Shown here: piece after piece, positions 45,403-55,760 of the stretch
How positions within the stretch are numbered: the first letter of the stretch is position 1
Layout: every line of letters starts with the position of its first letter
NCBI GenBank assembly: GCA_030248135.1
Contig: JASANC010002121.1
Coordinates: 62,001-126,000, forward strand
Direction: 5' to 3'
Source of the DNA: Theristus sp. LFF4_11
Taxonomy: Eukaryota; Nematoda; Chromadorea; Monhysterida; Xyalidae
Length of the DNA: 64,000 nt
Notes under the pieces: generated by a model
Databases searched by the model: none
What the model was told of the DNA's origin: nothing
The model's input: the letters and a program-made list of their open reading frames with translations, nothing else
Translations under genes and position numbers: made by a program

Positions 45403-45610
45403 AAACGTGTCCCACTGAATTGACGTCATGTGCCGCCAAACATGCGCTTGTCGTTCACAGCAAACCAGACTTTCCGTTTAGCCGATTTCTTCCTATAAAC
45501 AAATAATGGTGAATGTCGAATCAGTCACACCAAACTAAAATTTTAGTGCCTGTACTTTGACAAACGGGCGTTTTTAAACCAAATGACGTCATTTTAGTCC
45601 GAACACGTTT
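45403..45610. mobile_element. TGACGTCA-MITE, full copy (208 bp)
   Basis: It starts AAACGTGTCCCACTGAATTG followed by ACGTCA and ends TGACGTCATTTTAGTCCGAA followed by CACGTTT. The interior (CGCTTGTCGTTCACAGCAAA, TCCGTTTAGCCGATTTCTT) is the inverse complement of the copy at 60531-60734. There is no ORF. Confidence 0.75.
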
Positions 45611-45702
45611 GAATAAATTCACAATACATGTCTGAAATTTGAAATACAGTTAAAAATCTTTGCCATTGTGTTAAAATTTTATTTGAAAATATCCAAGCAC
45701 AC

Positions 45703-45975
45703 TACAGTATGGCCGAATAAATATGGCAGTCTCAATCAAAGCGAGATTAGTCGCAGACTAGGAGTTTCCTTTCTCAAAAATGACAAGATATCCGCCAATC
45801 GAGTGTGAAAAGGTAGAAATAATGAACAGAATAGCCCGCATTACCAATTAAATTTTTAGAAACATGTAAAATTTGACACGCAGTTGGGTTTCTGAGCAAC
45901 TTTTTTCTTTGATTCAAATTTCGCGCGCTCCTTGCACCCTGAAAAAAGCTGCCATGTTTAAACGGTCATACTGTA
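45703..45975. mobile_element. Tc1/mariner-type MITE, copy 1
   Basis: TA-CAGTATGGCCGAATAAATA at the left mirrors GTTTAAACGGTCATACTG-TA at the right. A TA duplication with CAGT-type tips is typical of Tc1/mariner. About 270 bp, no ORF. The shared inner segment GCGCTCCTTGCACCCTGAAA is found in all three copies. Confidence 0.75.
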
Positions 45976-47225
45976 GCACAGAAAAGTTATGAACTTCAAG
46001 GTTGCAAATTGTCCGCAACAAATGCCCGCGATGACAATTGTCCATTTGCGAGTTTTTTCGCTTTTGTTCTGCCGCCTTTTTCGAGAAACTGAATTGATTG
46101 ATTTCCATTGATTTTTTACATTATCTTTACTGTGTTCCTTGAAACAGCTCTAGCCTTTCACAAAGTAATCCAGATGAGAACATTCAGGCAAACCTTCTGA
46201 ACACCTTTTTCTGATTAAATGCAGCACGGGTTTGGATTTACAGACCGTTGGGGTTGTTTTAGACCAAGAAACAAGCACGAACCTGTCCACTTTTTTCATC
46301 TTCAATCATTTGCTGTGCACCCAAATTTTCAAATTTTCAAATGAAATCAAAAAAAACAATCAGTTGCAAACATTTTTCAAGCGGTGTCAAAACATTCACT
46401 GGGAAAACGGTCCACCGGTATGGAACAATACATAGCAAAATGTAAACTGCAATGTATTTTTCATCTTTGTCAATAAACGTCAATAAACATAAACATAATA
46501 ACATAACACATGGCAATCCCACTTTTGGCACAGGCACAACTCTCACATAATTGTGGAATCCTGGATTTTTGAGCAATTTTTACTAAAGTCCTTTATTTTT
46601 GATGTACATACAAATCACGATTTCTGCTGAGCTACAATCAGAATTCATCAAAAACCATTTCCGAACAAACGCTCTATCTTTTCTGCTAACCATTGGGTAG
46701 ACAAGCAAAGTTTGATTTACGCTCCATCCTGTTTAAACATTTCATCTTGTTAGGCTACACTGGTATTTAGGGCTTTGAAAAAAGGAGCATTTAGAGCTTT
46801 TGTTTAGTACAATGTTTGGGAATGGTTTAAAGTGTTATCTTTTTGCATGCAATTTAGCACCATTTTCAAGCAACATTTTGGTATGCCAACCTGCGTTGCC
46901 CCCCCCCCCTAAACCGCTATGTCACACGTGGCTGGCCGGCGGGTGACTCGCTAATGCGCAGTGATGACGGACGATCTATACGGCCTTGCCCGTCATCAAA
47001 AAATCCTTTCATATGGTCATGCCGACATGTAGCCCGCGGCCCGCCCATTCGCCCGCGAAAAGACCGCCCGTGCGTCCACCTTACGGCACCAATTAAGTTT
47101 CCGGGCACATTTGCAATAGGAACGTATCAAAGTCTTACCTTCCTTTCGGTGCTCGTTCTCCCTGTGAAATGAACAGAATTTAGTAGAGTTAAAAAACTAA
47201 TGTTATTTAACAGAGTGCCTGCTTT

Positions 47226-49247
47226 ATGGGTCAAGATTACCGACGTGGCCTTAAAAGATCGCTGAGTCTAATAGCTGTGCTCGTGTCTATTTTGACGTTG
47301 ACGCAGATTTTTTACTTGAATAAATATTACCGATTTGCGATTGTAACAAGAGACCAAGCGAAGACACAGTGGACTGACACTGAAAATTATGGCAGCAATA
47401 GCCAGCTATCAGTGTACGAACCGACATCAACGGCTGACAGGGTGTTGGTTAGAGATGGGTTGCTGTCATCTGCAACTGTCAGGTCGAATACAATGAAGGC
47501 AAAGAAAATCAAAAAACAACAAATCATGATCATTGACTGGACCGGATTCTTTGGTGATCGTAATTTCGTAAGTCTCGATGGGGAGTCGTTTTTGAAATTG
47601 AGATTGTTTTTTTAATTTTTATGAAAACATAGAGTATGACGGAAAAAGGCAGTCTGGACTTCTCAACCAAGGCGGAATCAGTCGCAGACTAGGAGTTGTC
47701 TTTTTCAAAATGCCAAGATAATTCCCAATCGAGTGTGCAAGGGACAAACAATGAACAAAACGGCACGAAGAACCAACTAATTCAAAAAACACGTCAAACT
47801 TGACTTATTTGTGAACGTCTTTTTGCCTTCATTGAAACTTCGCGCGCTCGTTGCACCCTGAAAAAAGCAGGCGTGCTTAATCGGCCATCCCGTGATTGCA
47901 CGATTTCATTCAGCTGTCCCGCAACTGGCACCGTCAGCAGCGCGCTCAGTGCGACGTGTACGAGCATTGCACGGTGGCAGCGAACGCCGCCGGAGGCAAC
48001 CACAGCGCCAGCCAACTCGAGAGCGCCGCCGCGCTCGTGTTTCACTATCGTGACATGCAGCTGGATCGGCTGCCCGCGGTGCGTGGTGCCCACCAGCGCT
48101 ACGTGTTCTTCCTGATGGAGTCGCCATCAAACTCAATGATGATCGTCAACAATAAAAAGTCACCGAAGCAGCAGTCGTTGGACAGGATGCTGCCTGCGGA
48201 CTACTTCAACTGGACCATGACCTATCGACGCGACTCCGATGTGCCTTGGTCGTACGCCAGATTTGTGCTGCGGTTCGTGAAAGTACGCTTGTTGACATGT
48301 TCCAATTTACATCTGCTACATTTTTGTCTGCTTTTCATTTCAAGCAACGAAGATGAGGCAAGCGACGAGAAACGCTTGAACGATGCGCAGTTTGAGCTGG
48401 ACACGCTGCTGGCAGGCAGGACGCACGCTGTCGCCTGGTTCGCCTCCAACTGTGACACGCACAGCAAACGAGAGACGCTCGTGCACGCACTCAGCCGCCA
48501 CATGCCCGTGCACGTGTACGGCCGGTCTGTGATGCCTTTGTGTTGAAGCATAGAAAACGCAGACAACATCCAAAATTCCTTCTCACGCGGTCGCAGTGAG
48601 ATGCGGACGGTCTAAGAAACTAAGCGGCAAACTGTGAAACGCGTTACAGCTGTGGCAACATGAGCTGCAAGAAAACGAGCGACGAGCGAGCGTGCGACCG
48701 CGTGCTGCGCGAGCGTTACCACTTTTACTTGTCGTTTGAGAACAGCGTGTGCCGCGACTACGCCACCGAGAAGCTGTCGCGTGCGTACCGCAATCTGCTG
48801 GTGCCGGTGGTGCTGAGTGCGCACGTGCTGCGTGCTCTCGGTGTGCCTGAGCACAGCTACATTGCAGCAGATGCGTTCGCAGACGTCCGCCAACTCGCAC
48901 ACCACCTGCGCCACTTGCTCGCCAACCGGCCGGCCTACCTGGCGTATTTCGCGTGGCACCGCCACTACAGGTTTGTTGAGTCTGCGTTCGCGGCTGCATC
49001 CGTCGCCACAATGCTACCGAATGAGGGACTCTGCCAGTTGTGTCGACTGCTGCTGCTCAACAATCACACTGACTCACTATCAACTGGTCATCACGCACAA
49101 TCACTACGACATTGGTGGCTGCATGATGGACGATGCCAAAAGAACTACGCGCGCACACTGGTCGATCGCGAAACTACAACCCATCGTGATAGTCAGTTGA
49201 GATTGAAACCACAAAATAATAACGCAACCGCCGTCATTCTGAAATGA
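47226..49247 (+). CDS. Alpha-1,3-fucosyltransferase (GT10)
   Basis: Golgi type II membrane enzyme that transfers fucose from GDP-fucose to N-acetylglucosamine on glycans. Exon 1 (47226-47567): cytosolic MGQDYRRGLKR, membrane anchor SLSLIAVLVSILTLTQIFYL, stem, then IDWTGFFGDRNF. Exon 2 (47914 to about 48282): CDVYEHC..., ALVFHYRDMQLDRLP, QRYVFFLMESPSNS, and the family motif FNWTMTYRRDSDVPWSYARF. Exon 3 (about 48345-48524): THAVAWFASNCDTHSKRETL, MPVHVYGR. Exon 4 (48650-49247): CGNMSC, then the signature FYLSFENSVCRDYATEKLSR, LVPVVL, HSYIAADAF, and LCQLCRLL...WWLHDG at the end. The exon 2/3 joint is the only unclear junction; its reading phase does not close with the obvious sites. Intron 1 is mostly a MITE. 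AATAAA follows at 49265-49270. The acceptor class (core or antenna) cannot be told. Confidence 0.9.
47628..47895. mobile_element. Tc1/mariner-type MITE, copy 2, in fucosyltransferase intron 1
   Basis: It matches copy 1 over its length (AGTCGCAGACTAGGAGTT, CCAATCGAGTGTG, GCGCTCGTTGCACCCTGAAA) with degenerate tips (TAGAGTATGAC; GGCCATCCCGTGA). It makes up about 270 of the 346 bp of the intron and ends less than 20 bp from the acceptor. Confidence 0.7.
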
Positions 49248-49270
49248 TTACGTGCACTTAGAACAATAAA

Positions 49271-50519
49271 GCGCTTTTACATGTTCAGTCGCATCGTGCA
49301 ATATTGGTAATTGGTAAAACCCAACTATTGTACCCTTGTGACAGATTTTGTTTACGATGTTGCCTTGATTTACAGGCTTGCGAAGCCATAGGTCACCTAC
49401 AGAACTGGGTTGTTGGCCCGACACTGACAGTGACTGCTCGTTACGATCCATGACCGCAAGTAAAACGAATAAAAACAAATACAAAACGTTTATATCAGTG
49501 TTCTTTTATGGGCTGTCAAAAATAGCAGAACTGCGTGAAGGCAACACCCTGTAGTGGCAAAGTTGCGGCTGCATCTTACAACGTGCATTGTTTGTGGCAA
49601 AGTTGCAAACATCGCGATTCAGATCGAGGCCTACTGTCGCTGCGACCCTTGCGACACTTGGCCCAGGCCATGTGACCTGTTACCAGGCAGAGGCACCGTA
49701 GACGCACACACACGTAGACGTACAGGCACAGACACAGGAATTACAATTGTTACGGTGTACATTATTCAAACAAACTTGATAAATTCAAACGTTTTTTTTT
49801 CATAAACGCCGCTAAAAACGACAGATTTTTTCACACTGCATACAGAAACCAAAACGAGGTTTGTTTTTTGGAGCCACGTGTTCTTTCGTCACGATGAAAA
49901 TTGATATTGGTTCACAAACTTATTTTGATTTGAAGAGCTGTCATTTTGGCAATCTAAAAACGTGTGCTCAATGCGCATGTAGTTTTCGGGGCACTCGCAA
50001 TCTTCATATCTAATACCATCGTGCAAAATTGTTCACTAATTTGAAAACAAACAATCAGTTTCGTGCAGTTTCATCAAATAGCTTGACATGTGTGGCAAGC
50101 GTGTGCGTGTGTGTGCATTTTTAAACCAATAATAAAACGTTTCATTTTTTATACATAGATGTTTTATTTTAGCACACACACATAGTTTACAATCTTCATT
50201 ACAAAGCAGCATCAAAATTGCAATATTCGCTCAAAGAAATAGATTGTCATCGGAGAAAACTAGTGTCGCTCAAAGGTTGAAAATCATCGAATTTAACAAA
50301 ATCATTTCATCATACAACGCACTCCTTTAAGAAGGCAATTTGAAAAAAGTATATTTTTAATTATTTCTGGTGTGTCTTCGCAAATAAAAAGGCATTATTC
50401 GTGTTGGTCTCCAACACCATGTTTGGTAATTGAAATTAGTGCAAGTGAGGCATTTCAACCTCCCCCGTTCAACAACGTGTCTTTGCAAGAGTTGCGTGAT
50501 TCTCCATGCAGACAATGTG
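49271..50519. other. Spacer between fucosyltransferase and GT31 genes
   Basis: AT-rich, no gene recognised. Open frames here are short. GT-rich repeats occur near 50100-50130. Confidence 0.5.
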
Positions 50520-52371
50520 ATGATCCCCAAGAAAAAGCTGAAACGTTCACTGCGATCTCGACTTGTTGCGGCGCTTGTGGTTGCTTTCCTCGTAAAGTGC
50601 AGCCTTGTTTTCTTCTCTATTCAACTACCAAGACTGCGGCTTCTGTCAGCCGCAACGACCTCACTGTATTCTGCAACATCAGCTGGTCTAGGCCTGCCGA
50701 ACGTGATGCAGCCGACGGGAAGCGACAGCGGGTGCAGCAGTCTGCTGCTGACGCGCAGCGCGCAGGCCGTGCACAACCGCTCCTACTCGCTGTCCGTCTA
50801 CGTGCGCACAGTGCCGGAGCAGTTTCGTTTTCGCGAGTTCATCCGCAACACCTGGATGAGCGACTTGAGATCAACGGGCATATTTGCGGCGTTCACAGCG
50901 GGACTGTCACGCAACGCGTCCGTGAACGCGCGACTGTGCAACGAGCTCCGACTGCACGGCGACCTGCTGCAGTTTCAGTCGTTCTACGATGCGTACCACA
51001 ATTTGAGTTTGAAGACAAGAGAAACGCTACGTTTTCACCAGCGTCAGCATCGGTTGCTTCGTAATCAAACCGACGCTCACATCAGCTCGTTGGCGAATCG
51101 CTCATCAATGCTGATGTGGACGAACATGGACACAGTGATCAACGTCAAGTGTCTCCTTGATTTCATTGATTTGTACGTGTGGCCAAACGCACGCACATCG
51201 CAAAATGCAACCATCTATGGACAGTGCTCGTGCTCAACACCGTGCGACAAAAAAATTCATTCCCCTTTTGTTGTTCGAAACCCAAAGTAAGTTCTCTGAC
51301 ACTACTATGCATTACTAATAACAAAAAATGTTCACAAAAGTTTTTCGTTTTTTTAATAAGTTATCAGAGACGACCGACAAAACTCAAAATAAAATATCAC
51401 TCCTTCCAGCCAGAGTCTAAACCTTGAGCTGCAACTGATTTTTGCTTTTTTCGTTTTTATTGTTATATTTATAAACCAGTGATTTTTTCACCGGCAGATC
51501 CAAGTTCTACGTTTCACGAAAGCAATGGCCGTACACCAAATATTCTCATTTCTGCGACGGCTTTACAGTGCTGTTTGGGCCAGGTGCAGTGGAAGCAGTG
51601 TTGACCCTGGCAAACAATTTGACTGAAGAGTTCCTCATGGGCATGTATCTCGATGATGTGCTTTTCACTGGACACCTCAGAGAGGTTGGTCTTTGGATGG
51701 GCTGGGGTGCAACAACACGGACAACACTTGTTTGCTGTGAACGGTCCAACCCTGTCCTGCGTAACTCGATGCGGTTGAGTGTATCAATGCGCAAAAGGTG
51801 TTTCAAAATAACTTCATGTTTTTGTTTCAGCTTGCTGGCGTTCAACTTGGTTTGGCTCCAGTAGAAGGTTACTTAAAGTACAGACGTTTGGCATCGCGTG
51901 TTTTGAACAAGTGCAATCTGTCACGTCATTTGATGAAAAAGGATGCTTTGAAATCGCACTTGCGAAAACTGTATCGACGGTTTTATGGAACTCTACCACC
52001 AGGAAATCTAACCTCAGCAGAGCTCGCAATGTAAAATTTTTATTTTTAGCATTGGAGAAAAACCACTGTTGAAAGGGTTTTTGAAAAAGCGTCATTCGGA
52101 ATTCGTTTTGCTGGAGTGGCCAGTGTGCGTGTTACCAGCGACGACAGCAATGTTGTTGTGTGACACAGTGTACGCTGTACCTGGTGGCTTGGTTTGTCAA
52201 ACTGGACTCACCACAAGCACAGTGAATGGAACGAAAAACTTTATTGATTTGTTTCGTGGCCTGCTCGTGCTCATGGAAACCAAAACAAAACTGTGTGTCA
52301 TGCGTAAGCTACCTGTACCGCTGGTGCAAGCTGCATACTGGTCGCCAAAGTCACTGACTGCAATGTGTTGA
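50520..52371 (+). CDS. GT31 beta-1,3-galactosyltransferase-like glycosyltransferase
   Basis: Type II Golgi enzyme of the beta-1,3-galactosyl/GlcNAc transferase family. Exons 50520-51286, 51498-51684, 51831-52030 and 52050-52371 give 491 aa with matching phases. MIPKKKLKRSLRSR is a basic cytosolic tail and LVAALVVAFLVKCSLVFFSI the anchor. Family features: FREFIRNTWM, LLQFQSFYDAYHNLSLKTRE, KFYVSRKQWPYTKYSHFCDG (the substrate-site WPY..YC.G block) and YLDDVLFTGHL (EDV-like). At the usual DxD position the sequence reads WTNMDTVIN, so the canonical metal-binding Asp triplet looks altered; donor use may be unusual or lost. A C-terminal extension of about 170 residues follows the EDV block. An ATG in the same frame at 50430 could extend the N-terminus. 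AATAAA at 52499-52504. Confidence 0.82.
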
Positions 52372-52582
52372 AAATGTCTTGTTTCAAATGAATGATTTTG
52401 TTTAATTCTGCCGTTTCGGCATTTCTGGTGTGATTTTTTTATCGCGACTTTGTCTCATGCTCGTCGGAAATCATTTGTGGGTAAAAAATTGTTCACGACA
52501 ATAAACTACATAACGACAGAATTTGTACTATTATTCACTCTTGTTGGACTAAAATTTGTTGACAGCGTGCAATAATGTAATA

Positions 52583-54022
52583 ATGGCCTATCCGGGTGCG
52601 GTACCAAACTCACCGTACCACCAGCCACCGCCAGGATTCGCTCAAGGACCGCCAGTAAGTTGGCAGATCTGGCGCGGGTCAAAAAGATATCAATAAACTA
52701 AAGATTTTACCGTTAACCGTGCCGGTGTCCACATTAATGAAAAAGTCAAAATTAGTTTCCATGCAAAATGCTGTAAATTTTTATGTTTTTAGCCTGGATA
52801 TGTTATGCAGCAGCAACCGTATCCGCAAAACGGTTATTATGGACAACCTCCACCGGGCACGCAAGTCGTGTAAGATTACATCATTTCCTTTAAAGTTGAA
52901 AAAGTGTGGAACACGGCCATGCGGTGCGTTTCCGCCATGTGTGCGCTTGCCACCATGTGATGTGCTTACCGCCATGTGTGCGCTTGCTTCCATGTGATGT
53001 GCTTACCGCCATGTGTGCGCTTGCCACCATGTGATGTGCTTACCGCCATGTGTGCGCTTGCCTCCATGCGGTGTGCTTACCGCCATGTGTGCGCTTGCCT
53101 CCATGCGGTGTGCTTACCGCCATGTGTGCGCTTGCCTCCATGCGGTGTGCTTACCGCCATGTGTGCGCTTGCCTCCATGCGGTGTGCTTACCGCCATGTG
53201 TGCGCTTGCCTCCATGCGGTGTGCTTACCGCCATGTGTGCGCTTGCCACCATGTGATGTGCTTACCGCCATGTGTGCGCTTGCCTCCATGCGGTGTGCTT
53301 ACCGCCATGTGTGCGCTTGCCTCCATGCGGTGTGCTTACCGCCATGTGTGCGCTTGCCTCCATGCGGTGTGCTTACCGCCATGTGTGCGCTTGCCTCCAT
53401 GCGGTGTGCTTACCGCCGTGTGCGCTTGCCTCCATGCGGTGTGCTTACCGCCATGTGTGCGCTTGCCTCCATGCGGTGTGCTTACCGCCATGTGTGCGCT
53501 TGCCTCCATGCGGTGTGCTTACCGCCATGTGTGCGCTTGCCTCCATGCGGTGTGCTTACCGCCATGTGTGCGCTTGCCTCCATGCGGTGTGCTTACCGCG
53601 GGCATGCGGTGTGCTTACCGCCGTGTGGCTGCCTCCATGCGGTGTGCTTACCGCCGTGTGCGCTTGCCTCCATGCGGTGTGCTTACCGCCGTGTGCGCTT
53701 GCCTCCATGCGGTGTGCTTACCGCCGTGTGCGCTTGCCTCCATGCGGTGTGCTTACCGCCATGTGTGCGCTTGCCTCCATGCGGTGTGCTTACCGCCATG
53801 TGTGCGCTTGCCTCCATGCGGTGTGCTTGCCGCCATGTGGTGTAATCGCCGTCAAATATAATCAGCATAAACGTCCTTGTTATGTTCTGCAGGTATGTGA
53901 AAGAGGAACGGCGAGAGGAGCGTGGTGGCGGTTGCGGTGACGCGTGCTCGTGTTGTGCCATGCTCTGTGGTGGAATGTGCCTCGGATGCTGCGTTGCTGA
54001 CATGCTTGACGGCGTCTTCTGA
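52583..54022 (+). CDS. Small CYSTM-type cysteine-rich membrane protein
   Basis: Exons 52583-52654, 52793-52869 and 53893-54022 give 92 aa. The N-terminal half is Pro/Tyr/Gly/Gln-rich (MAYPGAVPNSPYHQPPPGF; PGYVMQQQPYPQNGYYGQPP). The C-terminus is CGDACSCCAMLCGGMCLGCC followed by VADMLDGVF, with eight Cys in a hydrophobic stretch. This Pro-Tyr head plus Cys-rich C-terminal module is the CYSTM pattern, seen in stress-tolerance proteins across eukaryotes. It begins 212 nt after the GT31 stop on the same strand. Intron 2 is a 37-bp minisatellite. Confidence 0.75.
52917..53845. repeat. 37-bp minisatellite, about 25 units, in the CYSTM intron
   Basis: Unit CCGCCATGTGTGCGCTTGCC plus TCCATGCGGTGTGCTTA, 37 bp. 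Variants have ACCATGTGATGTG in early units and a 2-bp deletion (CCGCCGTGTGCGC) in later ones; one short unit lies near 53600. Because 37 is not a multiple of three and the unit has no stop in any plus frame, all three plus frames stay open for about 220-290 codons; these are not genes. Confidence 0.95.
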
Positions 54023-55426
54023 TTTTATAACTGTTTACCATTGATAATCACATTTTGAATCCACACATCAGTACCGAAAATTACCGAAATTTCTATTTTT
54101 AGGCAGGGGGTGCTTACCCGTGGGGGTGGGAAGGGTGCTAAAAGTTTTTTGGGGGTGATGGGCATCCCACAAGATGTGCCGCGTTTGGGGGTTGCACGAG
54201 GTGTAAACGTGTTGCCCCCTTTTTCGGTACTGATCCCCACTTGTGAATCGATTGCAATCTCCGTGTGTTTTTTCTGCAGTTGCACAGACGTACAGTCCAC
54301 TGCACAGAATGCACGCATCAACTGCCCGTGTGTGCAACCAACCAATCAGCTAGTTGTACATGTTAGCCAGATGGACTGTACCTTTCTTTATTGACCGTGT
54401 ACAGATATTGCACATGTGATCCAGGGTGATCCAGAAACGTCAAGAACGTTCTACAAAACGGACCATTTTTGCTACTGAATGCAGTTGAAATGTTTTGTTG
54501 TGTAAACTGAGTGGATCATTAAGAAAGACACGACGTGCAAGCACTGCTTCTTGCGGTTTCGCCCGGTAAGCGCATACCTACATCATTCCGCAAGGACCGA
54601 ATCAATTTACGGAAGTTGTAGCAATTCGGTTTCAGAAGGGACAATTTCAGAATTTCTGGACGTTCTTTTAAAACACCATGTATTCTTTACATTGCTTCTA
54701 TGGTATGACCTGGTAAACCTACGTTCTTACTGTACAAACGTATCTTTTTTTCGTCCACACGCATCAAAAAAGGAATGTGAAGTATCAAAACGAAATGTTC
54801 AAGCAACACATTTTTGCGCCAAAGGGCTCTTCGTCTAGCGTTACCCAGGCATTCGCAAACGCGCACGAACATGGCCAACCGACGAAAGTGATTTCGAGAA
54901 CAACAAACGGTGTTTATATTTTCAATAATGTCCTTTTTACGGTGCGCTGTTCATGTGTCATTTGACCATACGTGCATGTACCAAAACACAACCGACCACA
55001 CGGCACAGTATATCTTATCTGTGTGTTTCAGTTTGGCGCTCTCGAGAAAGGAAGTCAATTGCACTTAATTTAATGTCCAATACCGACACTCTGGCGCCCC
55101 CTTAGCCATGCTGGTATAAAATTGAACCAGTTGAGAGATGCACGAGCGTCTGCGAACGTATTGCGTGCCTGTTGAAATAAACCAAAAAAGCGCTCCGATG
55201 CTACATGCACATCCACGTTGTGTGTGGTGCGCACTTGAGAACACACGCTTAAAAATAAGCCTCGCTGAAACTGAAACCTCACAAAAGATAATAAGTGCAG
55301 TGTACTGATTTCAACGAGTTGCTGTATCTATCCACAAAACGGAACAGCGAGCGCTTGTTGTGCGTCTCATGAACTCGGTCACTGCACGTATATCTCAACA
55401 AACGCAACATCAGTTGCAAAGCAAGC
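54023..55426. other. Interval with only weak open stretches
   Basis: No gene recognised. Two short stretches look somewhat codon-like: around 54580-54670 (YIIPQGPNQFTEVVAIRF) and 54777-54960 (MKYQNEMFKQHIFAPKG), but no splice structure or family links them. Confidence 0.4.
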
Positions 55427-55760
55427 ATGCTTCTTTCATACAGTCTACTTTTCTTTGCGTGTGGAAAACTGATACAAGCAAGCGAACGTGTTTATCTTTT
55501 TCTTACAGATGTCAATTTTGTGATCAGCAAATATTGCAGTGACAAAGACAACGTGTGAAACTGGCTGGACATTTGCAGTTGGACTTTGGATGAGGCCATT
55601 GATAAACAGCGGTAAGAACATCAGCGATCTTCGATCTCAGCGTCAACAACACACTGCTCACGTTGTTCAAACAGATCGCCGTGCTCATCTTCCTTATCCA
55701 AAGCATACAAACTTAATGAGGCTAAATAATGTTGAGAAAAAAGCGTTCAGATTCAGCTAA
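55427..55760 (+). CDS. Possible small secreted peptide precursor
   Basis: ATG 55427 opens MLLSYSLLFFACGKLIQA, a convincing signal peptide, then SERVYLFLTDVNFVISKYCS and DKDN. Unspliced, the frame stops at 55553. With a GTGAAA donor near 55551 and CAG acceptor near 55605 (about 55 nt), it continues GKNISDLRSQRQQHTAHVVQ to DRRAHLPYPKHTNLMRLNNV, EKKAFRFS and stops at 55760, about 91 aa. Dibasic RR and KK sites bracket an 18-residue segment, as in neuropeptide precursors. No family recognised; one Cys only. Chance cannot be excluded. Confidence 0.3.

Larger units (their letters stand above)
44239..47225. other. Gene-poor interval with MITEs
   Basis: No coding exon recognised. It contains a full TGACGTCA-MITE, a Tc1/mariner-type MITE and AT-rich DNA. 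CAGGGTGTCTCAAAA near 45323 resembles the tip of another transposon but I found no mate. The promoters of the secreted-protein gene (left) and fucosyltransferase (right) should lie at its edges. Confidence 0.5.

Noticed and set aside
52976..53940. Open frames of 220-290 codons, Cys/Leu/Pro-rich
   Set aside because: They are three shifted readings of the same 37-bp minisatellite and lie inside an intron of the CYSTM gene.
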